NCBI RefSeq assembly: GCF_004216555.1
Contig: NZ_SGWQ01000005.1
Coordinates: 1 to 64,000, forward strand
Length of the DNA: 64,000 bases
Source of the DNA: Herbihabitans rhizosphaerae
GTDB taxonomy: Bacteria; Actinomycetota; Actinomycetes; Mycobacteriales; Pseudonocardiaceae
Direction: 5' to 3'
The notes under the pieces were generated by a model. It saw nothing but the letters and a program-made list of their open reading frames with translations, was not told the DNA's origin and searched no databases. The position numbers were made by a program, and so were the translations under genes. Of this stretch, positions 1 to 7,949 are shown piece by piece (within the stretch, counting starts at the first letter, position 1; each line of letters opens with the position of its first letter).

Positions 1-258
1 CGTTTGCGCCACCGCAGCCCAACGATCCGCCGCATCACATGCTGGGGTGTCTTGTTCGGGCTGTGGTGCGGTCGCGACGACCGGTCGGCCATCCCCGGCC
101 GGCCCCTCCGCGCGGTAGCGGTCGGCCCATTTAGCGGCCGTCTTGGACGACACCATGAACATCGTCGCCACCGTGGACAACGTCCAGCCGTCCTCGACGA
201 CAAACCGGGCAAGACGCAGCCGCGCACGTGGAGTCAGCAAGGCATTAGCGTGGGACAC
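1..258 (-). pseudogene. IS481-family transposase, N-terminal part, frameshifted
   Basis: From a GTG at 258 the leftward translation gives an IS481 N-terminus (SHANALLTPRARLRLARF, then a helix-turn-helix ending KTAAKWADRYRAEGPAG). The family's next segment (MADRSSRPHHSPNKTPQHV) is present but one base out of frame. The switch falls at the four-C run at 93-96, so a single-base insertion there would explain it. The catalytic DDE domain would lie beyond the left edge. As read, no full transposase can be made; a sequencing error in the homopolymer is the alternative. Confidence 0.75.
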
Positions 259-393
259 GAAGGCCTCCGGCTCGTGAAGCGGTTCCTCGACAGCTCCACT
301 TCACAACCAGAGGCCTTCACCTGTCTCGCGACAGGCCGCAGATCAACCCATCCAGGAACAACGTCCCTGGGCATCACAGCTAGGAACTGAACA
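1..393 (-). mobile_element. IS481-family insertion sequence, one end (truncated by window edge)
   Basis: Reading leftward, this stretch carries the start of an IS481-type transposase and about 130 bases of non-coding terminal sequence. The outer boundary is inferred: the dispersed element next to it (copy 1) and its copy at 47266-47430 agree up to about base 389-393 and then differ, and TGTTCA there is a plausible IS tip. The other end lies outside the window, so target duplication and inverted repeats cannot be checked. Confidence 0.6.
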
Positions 394-550
394 AGCCCGT
401 GAGGGTGACCCCACCGCCGCGTCGTGCCGTAGGTGCATCACCCTCACGTTTCGCCGCACCTGTTGATCTTGCCTGACCTGGGCTTTCTCCGTGGCCGACG
501 GACTTTAGCGGGCTAAAGTACGCGGACGGGGGCCGAGGCGCTTGTCAAGC
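389..550 (-). repeat. Dispersed intergenic element, copy 1 (full length)
   Basis: Read leftward the element has, in order: CTTGACAA (541-548), the palindrome ACTTTAGCCCGCTAAAGT (502-519), a conserved GAGAAAGCCCAGGTCA stretch, and a hairpin with an 11-bp perfect stem (398-408 with 438-448, CGTGAGGGTGA/TCACCCTCACG). The same order and spacing recur at 47266-47430, and without the hairpin at 53005-53109. It has no open reading frame and directly abuts the IS481 end. Its function is unknown: a non-autonomous mobile element and a structured RNA are both possible. Confidence 0.8.
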
Positions 551-579
551 TCTGGCGGCACGGGGTTGTTCAGCGGTTC

Positions 580-1167
580 CTAGGCGACCGAGGGGCGGTT
601 CAGGTCGAACACGTCCACCTCGTGCTCGTCGAGCAGTTCGCCGAGCGCCTCCACGCCGTTCTTGTCCGCGTATTCGCGCTCGGCGTCGGAAATCGGGAGC
701 GCGAACAGGAACACCACGGTCTTGTCGTGCAGATACATGGTGTGCGGGCCGTCGTCCCAGATGAAGGGCGGCGTGAGCAGAACGTGTTTCGTCGCGACAT
801 CGGAATCGTGCACGCCGATCGCGTCCGGCAGAATTCCGCCCGGCTGCGGAAACCACGTCGAATCACGAATGTTCAGCGCGACGGTGGCCAGCACATCGCC
901 GTAGTACTCGACGTCACTCGCGCACGCGCCGACGATCTCGACCCGCGTCGGGTACTCGTCCTCCATCTCGGAGAGCGGGTGGTTGGACAGGCCGACCGTG
1001 CTGTACGACGTGGCACCGTCCTGCGGCCGGTCGGTCGCGACGATCACGTCGGCGACCGGTTCGCCGGCCTCGTCGGTGTGTTCGAAGACGTCCGGCTGCT
1101 CCTCGCAGTCGAACGCCGCGGTAGCGGTCAGGAATACGGCCTGGTCGGATTCCGACGCATCAGCCAC
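580..1167 (-). CDS. Suppressor-of-fused (SUFU) domain protein, copy A
   Basis: A 195-residue protein, GTG start preceded by AAGGGG seven bases upstream. It aligns along its whole length with the next gene upstream (1186-1767): shared blocks include YSTVGLSNHP, GACASDVEY, a PPFIWDDGPHTMYLHDKTV segment and a conserved ALPISDAEREYA. These match bacterial SUFU-domain proteins, soluble proteins of about 190 residues. Bacterial SUFU proteins are known as immunity proteins in polymorphic-toxin loci. No toxin gene is visible beside this pair, so its role is open. Only 18 bases separate it from copy B, and both probably share a transcript with the TmrB-like and DUF397 genes. Confidence 0.8.
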   Translation of the reverse strand: MADASESDQAVFLTATAAFDCEEQPDVFEHTDEAGEPVADVIVATDRPQDGATSYSTVGLSNHPLSEMEDEYPTRVEIVGACASDVEYYGDVLATVALNIRDSTWFPQPGGILPDAIGVHDSDVATKHVLLTPPFIWDDGPHTMYLHDKTVVFLFALPISDAEREYADKNGVEALGELLDEHEVDVFDLNRPSVA

Positions 1168-1185
1168 GAACGTGCCCCTTTTTGC

Positions 1186-1767
1186 TCAGACGACCGACGG
1201 CCGGTCGATATCGAAAACGTCGATCTCGTTCTGCTCGAACATGTCCTCGAGCTGTTCGGTGCCGTTCTCCTCGGCGTATTCCAGCTCCGCGTCGGAAATG
1301 GGCACGGCGAACAGGAACGCCACGGTCTTGTCCCGCAGGTACATCGTGTGCGGCTCGTCGCCCCAGATGAATGTGGGCGCGAACAACAGGTGCTTCATGG
1401 TGACGTTCTCGTCGTACATCGCGATCGCGCCGGCGTGCACCGCACCGGGCAGCACCGACGCGCCACTGTTGATCACGTTGAACGCGGCGGTGGACATCAC
1501 GTTGCCGAAGTACTCGATGTCGCTGGCGCACGCGCCGAGCACCTCGACCCGCGCGTGGAACTCCTCGCCGTCCACCAGCATCGGGTGGTTGGACAGCCCG
1601 ACCGTGCCGTACGAGGTCACGCCGTCGGTGGGGCGGTCGGCCGCGCTCAGCACGTGCACGCTGGAGTTGCGGTTGTCGTCCCAGTAGTGGATCACGGGCG
1701 GCTTCTCGTGCTCGAACGCAGCGGCGAGCGTTCGGGCGATCGCCTTGTCGGCGTTCGACGGAGTCAC
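1186..1767 (-). CDS. Suppressor-of-fused (SUFU) domain protein, copy B
   Basis: A 193-residue paralogue of the gene downstream, with the same block order (YGTVGLSNHP, GACASDIEY, PTFIWGDEPHTMYLRDKTV, AVPISDAELEYA) and the same C-terminal acidic helix followed by DVFDIDRPSVV. The N-terminal 40 residues differ most. The tandem arrangement in one direction indicates local duplication followed by divergence. It is cytoplasmic: no signal peptide or membrane segment is seen. The stop of the TmrB-like gene lies 18 bases upstream, so co-transcription is likely. Family assignment is firm; an immunity role is inference from the family. Confidence 0.8.
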   Translation of the reverse strand: MTPSNADKAIARTLAAAFEHEKPPVIHYWDDNRNSSVHVLSAADRPTDGVTSYGTVGLSNHPMLVDGEEFHARVEVLGACASDIEYFGNVMSTAAFNVINSGASVLPGAVHAGAIAMYDENVTMKHLLFAPTFIWGDEPHTMYLRDKTVAFLFAVPISDAELEYAEENGTEQLEDMFEQNEIDVFDIDRPSVV

Positions 1768-1785
1768 TTGCCAGAGTGTGCCGTA

Positions 1786-2373
1786 TCAGCCGGGCCGGAC
1801 ATGGCGCAGTGTCACCAGACGCCGGCGCGCGAAGGCTGCTATGCGGCCCGACGGCGGAGCCAGCCGCAGGCCGGTCAGCTCGGCGACCCGGTCCGCGACC
1901 TGCGGCACGGTCAACGTGTCGGTGTGCACGTGATGCCGGAACTCGTCGCGCCGCAACGAATCCAGGCATGTGTCCACTTTGGACGCCGCCCAGCCTCGCG
2001 CGCCCTCGGCCCGCCAGCGCAGCCGGCGCAGCACGGTCTCCCGGCTCGCCAGCAGCGACACGTGCACCACCTCGTGGCCGGCCTCGCGCAGCCCGCCGAC
2101 GATCTGCTCGAAGTACGCCGGCACGACCATCGTCATCGGCACGATGATCACGCCGTCGTACTCGCGCGCGAGACCGTCGAGCGTGTCGAGCACGCCGGAC
2201 CGCCACACCGGCAGATCCTGGAAGTCGTCGCGCAGGTGCCTCGGAATCATTCTGTGCAACCCGAAGCCCAGCAGTTCGGGATCACACACGAAGCTATCGC
2301 CGACGCGCCGGTGCAACTCGTGCGCGACCTGAGTCTTACCGCCGCCGAACGGCCCGTTGATCCACAGCAGCAC
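1786..2373 (-). CDS. TmrB-like P-loop ATPase/kinase
   Basis: A Walker A motif (GPFGGGKT) lies near the N-terminus after LLWIN, followed by nucleoside/shikimate-kinase-like features: a central VIIVPM strand and an arginine-rich lid (ETVLRRLRWRAEG). This is the arrangement of TmrB-type AAA_33 proteins, about 190 residues, some of which give resistance to nucleoside antibiotics such as tunicamycin. I start at the GTG at 2373, two bases after the DUF397 stop; a longer in-frame reading to 2499 overlaps that gene and has poor composition. That start gives 195 residues. The substrate cannot be told from the sequence. Confidence 0.7.
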   Translation of the reverse strand: MLLWINGPFGGGKTQVAHELHRRVGDSFVCDPELLGFGLHRMIPRHLRDDFQDLPVWRSGVLDTLDGLAREYDGVIIVPMTMVVPAYFEQIVGGLREAGHEVVHVSLLASRETVLRRLRWRAEGARGWAASKVDTCLDSLRRDEFRHHVHTDTLTVPQVADRVAELTGLRLAPPSGRIAAFARRRLVTLRHVRPG

Positions 2374-2375
2374 GG

Positions 2376-2570
2376 TCAGGCGTCGACCCCGCGCAGGAAG
2401 CTCGCCCACCCGCCGTGCGGCAGCACGAGCGCGCCCGCGTTCGGGTTCTTCGAGTCCCGCACGGCTATCGCGGGATCGGCAAGCGCCACCTCGACACAAT
2501 TGACGCCGCTGCCTTCGCTACTGCGGCTGCTCTTGCGCCACGCCAACCTGGAATAGTCCACAGTGGACAT
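2376..2570 (-). CDS. DUF397 small protein
   Basis: The 64-residue product carries the DUF397 signature: WRKSSRSSEGSGVNCVEVA, then AVRDSKNPNAGALVL and a terminal GWASFLRGV. DUF397 proteins are actinomycete-specific partners of XRE-DUF5753 regulators in WhiJ-like developmental modules. The ATG at 2570 is preferred over the GTG six bases upstream because AAGG is better spaced for it. The partner regulator lies immediately upstream (2588-3472) and is broken. A copy of the palindrome GTCCACTGTGGAC covers codons 2-5. Confidence 0.85.
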   Translation of the reverse strand: MSTVDYSRLAWRKSSRSSEGSGVNCVEVALADPAIAVRDSKNPNAGALVLPHGGWASFLRGVDA

Positions 2571-2587
2571 TCGCACCGCCTTGCTCG

Positions 2588-3472
2588 TCAGGGAGCGTAG
2601 ATCTCGGCGGCCAGCCGCTCGATATAGGCCACCGACTCGGCCGGCTGAAGCGCGTTCTCGCGGAGCCGCCCAAACTTGATTCTAGCGTCCCGGACGTAGT
2701 GCTGATCTGGTTCATCCTCGCGGTGTAGCGAACCGACGACATAATCGACGAAAAGCATGTCGGGATCTTCGGGCAGCGAGAAGGTCAGCAGAGTCATCGA
2801 GCCGCCGACCGAGACGCGCGGCCTCCCCCGGAACGGTCTGACGTACAGCGTGACCGTCGGCAGCTTCGCCGCCTCGACCAAGCGCAGCAGTTGTGCGCGC
2901 ATGACCTCGTCGCCGCCGTAGTCCCGGACCAACACGGCCTCGTCCAGCACCGCGACCAGGCTCAGCGGGTTGTCCGCGTCGGATAGCCGGCGCTGTCGCG
3001 CCATCCTCAGCGCGACGTCCTTCTCCAACTGTTGCTGGGTGCGCTGCGCCCCGCTGGCCTCGAACACAGCGCGTGTATACGCCTCCGTCTGGAGCAGACC
3101 CGGGATGTAGTCCGAGGCGAACTCGCAAACCTCCTCTGCCTCGGTCTCCGCGTCGACGTAGCCTCCGTGCAGGAGGTCGTAGGCGCGGAACCAGCGCGGT
3201 TCGCGTGCCTCACGTACCTAATCGAGCAGGCCGGGAACGTACTGGTCATACAGGTCCATCATCGAGCGGACGACGTGCACGTTCGCTCGCGTCTCGCCGG
3301 CCTCCATACGCTGCAGCGCGCTTCCGCTCATGTCCAACTGCTTGGCGGCGGGATCGATCTTCAGCTTGGCCTTCTCGCGCATCTGGCGCAGCCGCCGTCC
3401 GAGCCTGCGGTTCAGGAACGGTGAAATGGTGTTTGGCATGCGATCTCCCCAGCCGTGACCCTCAGTGCTCAA
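2588..3472 (-). pseudogene. XRE-family regulator with DUF5753, interrupted by an in-frame amber codon
   Basis: The upstream part encodes an XRE helix-turn-helix (NRRLGRRLRQMREKAKLKI, then SALQRMEAGETRANV) and the downstream part a DUF5753 domain (DYIPGLLQTEAYTRAVFEA and onward to LAAEIYAP). They are in the same frame and separated only by a TAG at 3218-3220 within the linker PGLLD-stop-VREAREPRWFRAYD. Relatives normally have Leu at about this position, and TTG to TAG is one base change. Without the stop the protein would be about 294 residues, normal for the family. Either the gene is inactivated or the DNA-binding half is made alone. Confidence 0.8.
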
Positions 3473-3509
3473 ATGATCGCACCTGGGTCCGTCAAAAATG
3501 GGAAACCCG

Positions 3510-5114
3510 CTAGTGACCCACCGCCTTCTCGGCGCCGATTCCGGTGAGGGAGCGGACCTCCATCTCGGCGTACTTCTTCTGGTCGTGCTCCTTCGACAAC
3601 ACCGTGCCGATCCAGCCGAGCAGGAACGACACCGGGATCGACACGATGCCCGGGTTGGACAGCGGGAACCAGTCGAAGTCCGCGCCGGGGAACATCGCCT
3701 TCGAGTTGCCCGACACGGCCGGCGAGAACACGATCAGCCCGACGCACACGATCAGCCCGCCGTAGATGCTCCACAGCGCGCCCGAGGTGTTGAAGCGCTT
3801 CCAGAACAGCGAGTACAGGATCGTCGGCAGGTTGGCCGACGCCGCCACCGCGAAGGCAAGTGCCACAAGGAAAGCGACGTTCTGGCCGTTGGCCGCGATG
3901 CCGCCGCCGATCGCCAGGATGCCGATCACCACGGCCGTCCGCCGGGCCACCCGCACCTCGGCGTCCTTGTCGTCCACCTCGCCCTTCTTGATGATGTTGG
4001 CGTAGATGTCGTGCGCGAACGACGCGGACGCGGTGATCGTCAGACCGGCCACCACCGCCAGGATCGTGGCGAACGCGATCGCCGAGATGATCCCGAGCAG
4101 GAACGAGCCGCCCAAGGCATCAGCCAGCATCGGTGCCGCCGCGTTGCCGCCAGGGTCCGCCTTGGCGATCTTGTCCCGGCCCACGATCGCGGCCGCGCCG
4201 AAGCCGAGCACCAGCGTGAACAGGTAGAAGATGCCGATCAGCCAGATCGCCCACACCACCGACCGGCGCGCCTCCTTGGCCGTCGGCACGGTGTAGAAGC
4301 GCATCAGGATGTGCGGCAGGCCCGCCGTGCCGAGCACCAGCGCGAGCCCGAGCGACAGGAAGTTCAGCTTCGAGGTGCCGTCGGTGCCGTACTGCAGGCC
4401 GGGGTTGAGGATCTGATCGCCCTTGGGGTGGGCGTCCGCCGCCGCGCCGAGCAGGCCGGACAGGTTCAGCCCGTACTTGGTGAGCACCCACACGGTGATC
4501 ACGGCCGCGCCGGTGATCAGCAGCGCCGCCTTGATGATCTGCACCCAGGTGGTGCCCTTCATGCCGCCGATCAGCACGTAGGTGATCATCAGAAGACCGA
4601 CGATCGTGATCACGACGGCCTGGCCGCCCTTGTCGGTCACGCCGAGCAGCAGCGCAACCAGCAGGCCGGCCGCCGCCATCTGCGCCAGCAGGTAGAAGAA
4701 CGAGACCACGAGCGTGGAGGTGGCCGCCGCGGCGCGCACCGGACGCTGGCGCATCCGGAACGCGAGCACGTCGCCCATCGTGTACTTGCCGGTGTTCCGC
4801 AGCAGCTCGGCGACCAGCAGCAGCGCGACCAGCCACGCGACCAGGAAGCCGATCGAGTAGAGGAACCCGTCGTAGCCGTACAGCGCGATCGCGCCGGCGA
4901 TACCGAGGAACGACGCGGCCGACAGGTAGTCGCCGGAGATCGCGATACCGTTCTGCGGGCCGGTGAACGCGTGGCCGCCGGCGTAGTAGTCGGCCGCGGT
5001 CTTGGTGTTCTTGCTCGCGCGGAACACCACGACCAGTGTGATCGCCACGAATACGAGGAAGATGCCGATGTTGAGACCGGTGTTGCCGCCGATCGAGCCC
5101 TGGGCGAGGTTCAC
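3510..5114 (-). CDS. actP: Cation:acetate-type symporter (sodium:solute symporter family)
   Basis: The 534-residue polytopic protein shows the SSS signature of the ActP branch: ASKNTKTAADYYAGGHAFTGPQNGIAISGDYLSAASFLGIAG near the N-terminus, then GLPHILMRFYTVP and a FWKRFN loop. About 13 membrane helices can be counted. ActP proteins import acetate and other short monocarboxylates with a cation. It overlaps the upstream DUF485 gene by four bases, the usual yjcH-actP arrangement. Substrate is inferred from family; related actinobacterial proteins also carry pyruvate or propionate. Confidence 0.85.
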   Translation of the reverse strand: MNLAQGSIGGNTGLNIGIFLVFVAITLVVVFRASKNTKTAADYYAGGHAFTGPQNGIAISGDYLSAASFLGIAGAIALYGYDGFLYSIGFLVAWLVALLLVAELLRNTGKYTMGDVLAFRMRQRPVRAAAATSTLVVSFFYLLAQMAAAGLLVALLLGVTDKGGQAVVITIVGLLMITYVLIGGMKGTTWVQIIKAALLITGAAVITVWVLTKYGLNLSGLLGAAADAHPKGDQILNPGLQYGTDGTSKLNFLSLGLALVLGTAGLPHILMRFYTVPTAKEARRSVVWAIWLIGIFYLFTLVLGFGAAAIVGRDKIAKADPGGNAAAPMLADALGGSFLLGIISAIAFATILAVVAGLTITASASFAHDIYANIIKKGEVDDKDAEVRVARRTAVVIGILAIGGGIAANGQNVAFLVALAFAVAASANLPTILYSLFWKRFNTSGALWSIYGGLIVCVGLIVFSPAVSGNSKAMFPGADFDWFPLSNPGIVSIPVSFLLGWIGTVLSKEHDQKKYAEMEVRSLTGIGAEKAVGH

Positions 5115-5443
5115 TTCTCCTCACCCCGGCTCTCGACCTCGTTGCGGATCTTCTCGGCCACCGGGTCGAGGTTCTTGTTCGCGTGCCGGACGTACAGCAT
5201 CGTGATCACGAAGGTGGAGACGAACTGCAGCAGCCCGAAGACCAGGCCGATGTTGATGTTGCCGAATAACCTGGTCGACATGAACCCGGGCGCGTAGTCC
5301 GCCAGCAACACGTACAGCAGGTACCAGACCAGGAACAACCCGGCCATGGGGAACACGAACCGGCGCAGCCTGCGACGCAGCAGCACGAAATCGGGACTCG
5401 CCTGAACCTCTTCCCAATCCGGCTTTTGTTCGGTGGTGGTCAT
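5111..5443 (-). CDS. DUF485 (YjcH-like) membrane protein
   Basis: A 110-residue protein with two membrane helices (about residues 32-52 and 64-84) and the DUF485 pattern: SPDFVLLRRRLRRFVFP at the N-terminus, LFLVWYLLYVLLADYAP in helix 1, and VLFGLLQF-type helix 2 followed by YVRHANKNLDPVAEKIR. DUF485 proteins are encoded next to ActP-type symporters and are thought to be partner subunits. It is the promoter-proximal gene of a two-gene operon with actP. About 270 bases lie upstream, where no clear operator was recognised. Confidence 0.85.
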   Translation of the reverse strand: MTTTEQKPDWEEVQASPDFVLLRRRLRRFVFPMAGLFLVWYLLYVLLADYAPGFMSTRLFGNINIGLVFGLLQFVSTFVITMLYVRHANKNLDPVAEKIRNEVESRGEEK

Positions 5444-5711
5444 CGGCCCTCCTCACCCCGGCGCTCGCGCACAATGACCGTGCGACGACCGTGCGTATAA
5501 CCCGCCCCGCGAGACGCTATGCAGGTCGGACGACTTTCGTAAGACTCCGAACGGGGACTCTTTGCAACGCGAACGAGTGACAGCCGGAGCCTGACATATC
5601 GTGAGACAGGTCACAAGGCCGTAGTTGAACACGATCGCACCTCGTTCCGACCAATCCAGCCTCACCCGATCGGGTGTAATCCGCACGTTGGGTAAACGGA
5701 GAGTTGATCGA

Positions 5712-7508
5712 CTAACGGCGGTGACGACCCTCGGCGAGCCTCGCCCGTTCCTCGGCCGTACCGAAGCGGGCCACGTCCCGATCCCGGATGAATCCGAGCG
5801 GGTCGGGCGCGTGCATCCGCAGGCGGAAGCGGTTGACGTCGGCCGGCACCGACCGCTGCGTCGCCTTGCTCACCAGGATCATCGTGAAGAACGCGATCGG
5901 CACGGTGATCAACGCCGGCTGCTGCAGATACCAGGGCGCCCAGTTGCCGGTGTAGCCGCTGACCGTGGTCGCCACGAGCGCGCCGAGCACGCACAGGCCG
6001 CCGGTCGTCATCCCCACGCCGGCACCGGCCGGGGTGAGTTTTCGCCACCAGATGCCGAGCACCAACACCGGACAGAACGTGGACGCCGCGACCGCGAACG
6101 TCATACCAATCGACATCGAGATGTCGTTCGGGCGCACGAACACCGCGATCACCACCGGCACCGCGCCGGCCAGCGCCGCCGCGTACCGGAAGTCGCGCAC
6201 CCGCCCCTTCAGGATGTCGGTGGACAGCACGCCGGCCACGCTCACCAGCAGGCCCGACGAGGTGGACAGGAACGCCGCGAACGCACCCGCCGCCGTCACC
6301 GCGCCCAGGATCTCCCCCAGCGTGCCGGACAGGAACTTGCCGGGCAGCGCGAGCACCGCCGCGTCCGTCTTACCGGTCACCAGCAGCTCGGGCACGTACA
6401 GCCGGGACAGCAGGCCCATGATCATCGGGAACAGGTAGAACAGCCCGAGCAGCAGCAGCACGTGCAGCGTGGTGCGGCGCGCGGACTTGCCGTCCCGGTT
6501 GGTGTAGAAGCGCACCAGCACGTGCGGCAGGCCCATCGTGCCGAGGAACAGCGCGAAGATCAGCGAGTACGTGGTCCACAGGTCCGAGGTGCCGCCGCCG
6601 GTGGGGGTCAGCCACTCCGCGTTGGTGGACGGCGTGCCGGCGACCGAGGGCACCGGTGCGCCACCGGGGAACATCAGCTTGGTGTCCGCGTCCACCTCGT
6701 GCGTGCCGGGGCCCCAGAACACCGGCCCGCGCGCGGAGCCGCCGTCCACCCGTCCCTCGGCCGACAGCCACACCGGCTCGACGACCCGCAGCGTGACCGG
6801 CGTGGTCACGTCGATCGAGGTCGGCGCGCTGAACGTGGGCGGCAGCGGCTCGGCCAGGCCCCGGCTCTCACCGCCGTGCGTGCCGCCGGACCCGATGAAC
6901 ACCGCGCACATCACGAATACCGGCGTGGAGATCGCGAACAGCTTGAGCCAGTACTGGAACGCCTGCACCACCGTGATCGCGCGCATGCCGCCGCCGAACA
7001 CGTTCACGACCACGATCACGGCCACCAGCAGCGCGCCCACCCAGCCCGGCGTGTGCAGCACCATGCCCAGCGTCAGGCCGGCGCCCTGCATCTGCGGCAC
7101 CAGGTACAGCACGCCGATCACCAGCACGAAGGCCGTGGACACGCGGCGCAGCGGCCGCGAGGACAGCCGCGCCTCAACGAAGTCGGGCAGCGTGTACGCC
7201 CCGGACCGGCGCAGCGGCGCGGCCACGAACAGCATCAGCGCGAGATAGCCGGCGGTGAACCCGATCGGGTACCAGAGCGCGTCGACGCCGTCCTTGAGCA
7301 CCAGGCCGGCGACACCGAGGAAGGACGCCGCGGACAGGTACTCACCGGACACCGCCGCGGCGTTCCGCCGCGACCGGACCGTGCGCCGGGCGACCAGGAA
7401 ATCCTGCGTGGTGCTGGCGTGCCGGGAGCCGCGGTAGCCGAGGGAGAAGGTGGCCACGGCGACGAGCGCGATGGCGACAACCGCCCACACGTTCCCGACG
7501 TTTCCCAT
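5712..7508 (-). CDS. Second sodium:solute symporter, with long extracellular insert
   Basis: The 598-residue protein has the same SSS fold as the gene at 3510 (TTQDFLVARRTVRSRRNAAAVSGEYLSAASFLG, GLPHVLVRFYTN, IWWRKLTPAG) but is clearly divergent. Between helices it carries a hydrophilic, Pro/Gly/Thr-rich segment of about 110 residues (around 210-320) absent from the ActP-like protein. The C-terminus is a charged cytoplasmic tail. It lies 30 bases downstream of a small two-helix protein and the LytTR regulator, so regulator and transporter form one leftward unit. A monocarboxylate such as pyruvate or acetate is the likely cargo by context, not shown. Confidence 0.8.
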   Translation of the reverse strand: MGNVGNVWAVVAIALVAVATFSLGYRGSRHASTTQDFLVARRTVRSRRNAAAVSGEYLSAASFLGVAGLVLKDGVDALWYPIGFTAGYLALMLFVAAPLRRSGAYTLPDFVEARLSSRPLRRVSTAFVLVIGVLYLVPQMQGAGLTLGMVLHTPGWVGALLVAVIVVVNVFGGGMRAITVVQAFQYWLKLFAISTPVFVMCAVFIGSGGTHGGESRGLAEPLPPTFSAPTSIDVTTPVTLRVVEPVWLSAEGRVDGGSARGPVFWGPGTHEVDADTKLMFPGGAPVPSVAGTPSTNAEWLTPTGGGTSDLWTTYSLIFALFLGTMGLPHVLVRFYTNRDGKSARRTTLHVLLLLGLFYLFPMIMGLLSRLYVPELLVTGKTDAAVLALPGKFLSGTLGEILGAVTAAGAFAAFLSTSSGLLVSVAGVLSTDILKGRVRDFRYAAALAGAVPVVIAVFVRPNDISMSIGMTFAVAASTFCPVLVLGIWWRKLTPAGAGVGMTTGGLCVLGALVATTVSGYTGNWAPWYLQQPALITVPIAFFTMILVSKATQRSVPADVNRFRLRMHAPDPLGFIRDRDVARFGTAEERARLAEGRHRR

Positions 7509-7538
7509 CGGCCCTCGTCCAAGTCGACAGCGCCGGAG

Positions 7539-7949
7539 CTACTTCTCCACCATGTCGACGAAGTCGCGCTCGTGACGCTCGGCGTACGTGTTGTACACGT
7601 ATCCCATACCGAACAGCAGAGGGAAGGGTAGGACGCCGAGCGCGAGCCACGGCAGCCGGACACCCGCAATCGTCATCTCGGCGAGCGAGGGGACGGTGAA
7701 GAACAGCACCGGAAGCACGCCGAGAATGCCTCCGGTGATGAACGCGATCGTCAGCGAAGTCCTGAGTTGCCGGCCGACCAGGTTGCTCACCAACTCCTCG
7801 CCGTAGCTGGTCTGCTCCTCCAACTCGACCACGGTGCGCAGCACGGTGACCGGCGCGCGCGAGTCGGCGAGCACCACGCGCTTGCGGCGCGGCCGCGGCT
7901 GCTGGCCCTGCTCCCCGTTGGACGGGGGCCCGGCCGAGTGCCTGCTCAC
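7539..7949 (-). CDS. Small two-helix membrane protein, probable symporter partner
   Basis: The 136-residue product has a basic N-terminal region with VVLADSRAPVTVLRTVVELEEQTSYGEELV, two hydrophobic segments (about 70-90 and 100-122) and an acidic tail ending DFVDMVEK. The order tail-helix-helix-charged tail resembles DUF485 partners, and it sits directly before a symporter gene, as DUF485 does before actP. The GTG at 7949 overlaps the regulator stop (GTGA). A longer reading frame upstream in this phase lies wholly inside the regulator gene and is a shadow. Confidence 0.7.
   Translation of the reverse strand: MSRHSAGPPSNGEQGQQPRPRRKRVVLADSRAPVTVLRTVVELEEQTSYGEELVSNLVGRQLRTSLTIAFITGGILGVLPVLFFTVPSLAEMTIAGVRLPWLALGVLPFPLLFGMGYVYNTYAERHERDFVDMVEK

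Noticed and set aside
622-2556. A 644-residue rightward frame opposite the SUFU genes
   Set aside because: It is antisense to two genes with clear family homology; its His/Arg/Val-rich composition is the usual shadow of GC-biased codons.
3498-5297. A 599-residue rightward frame opposite actP
   Set aside because: The opposite strand encodes complete ActP and DUF485 proteins; this frame is Arg/His/Gln-rich with no family pattern.
5625-7631. A 668-residue rightward frame opposite the second symporter
   Set aside because: Antisense shadow of a well-supported transporter.
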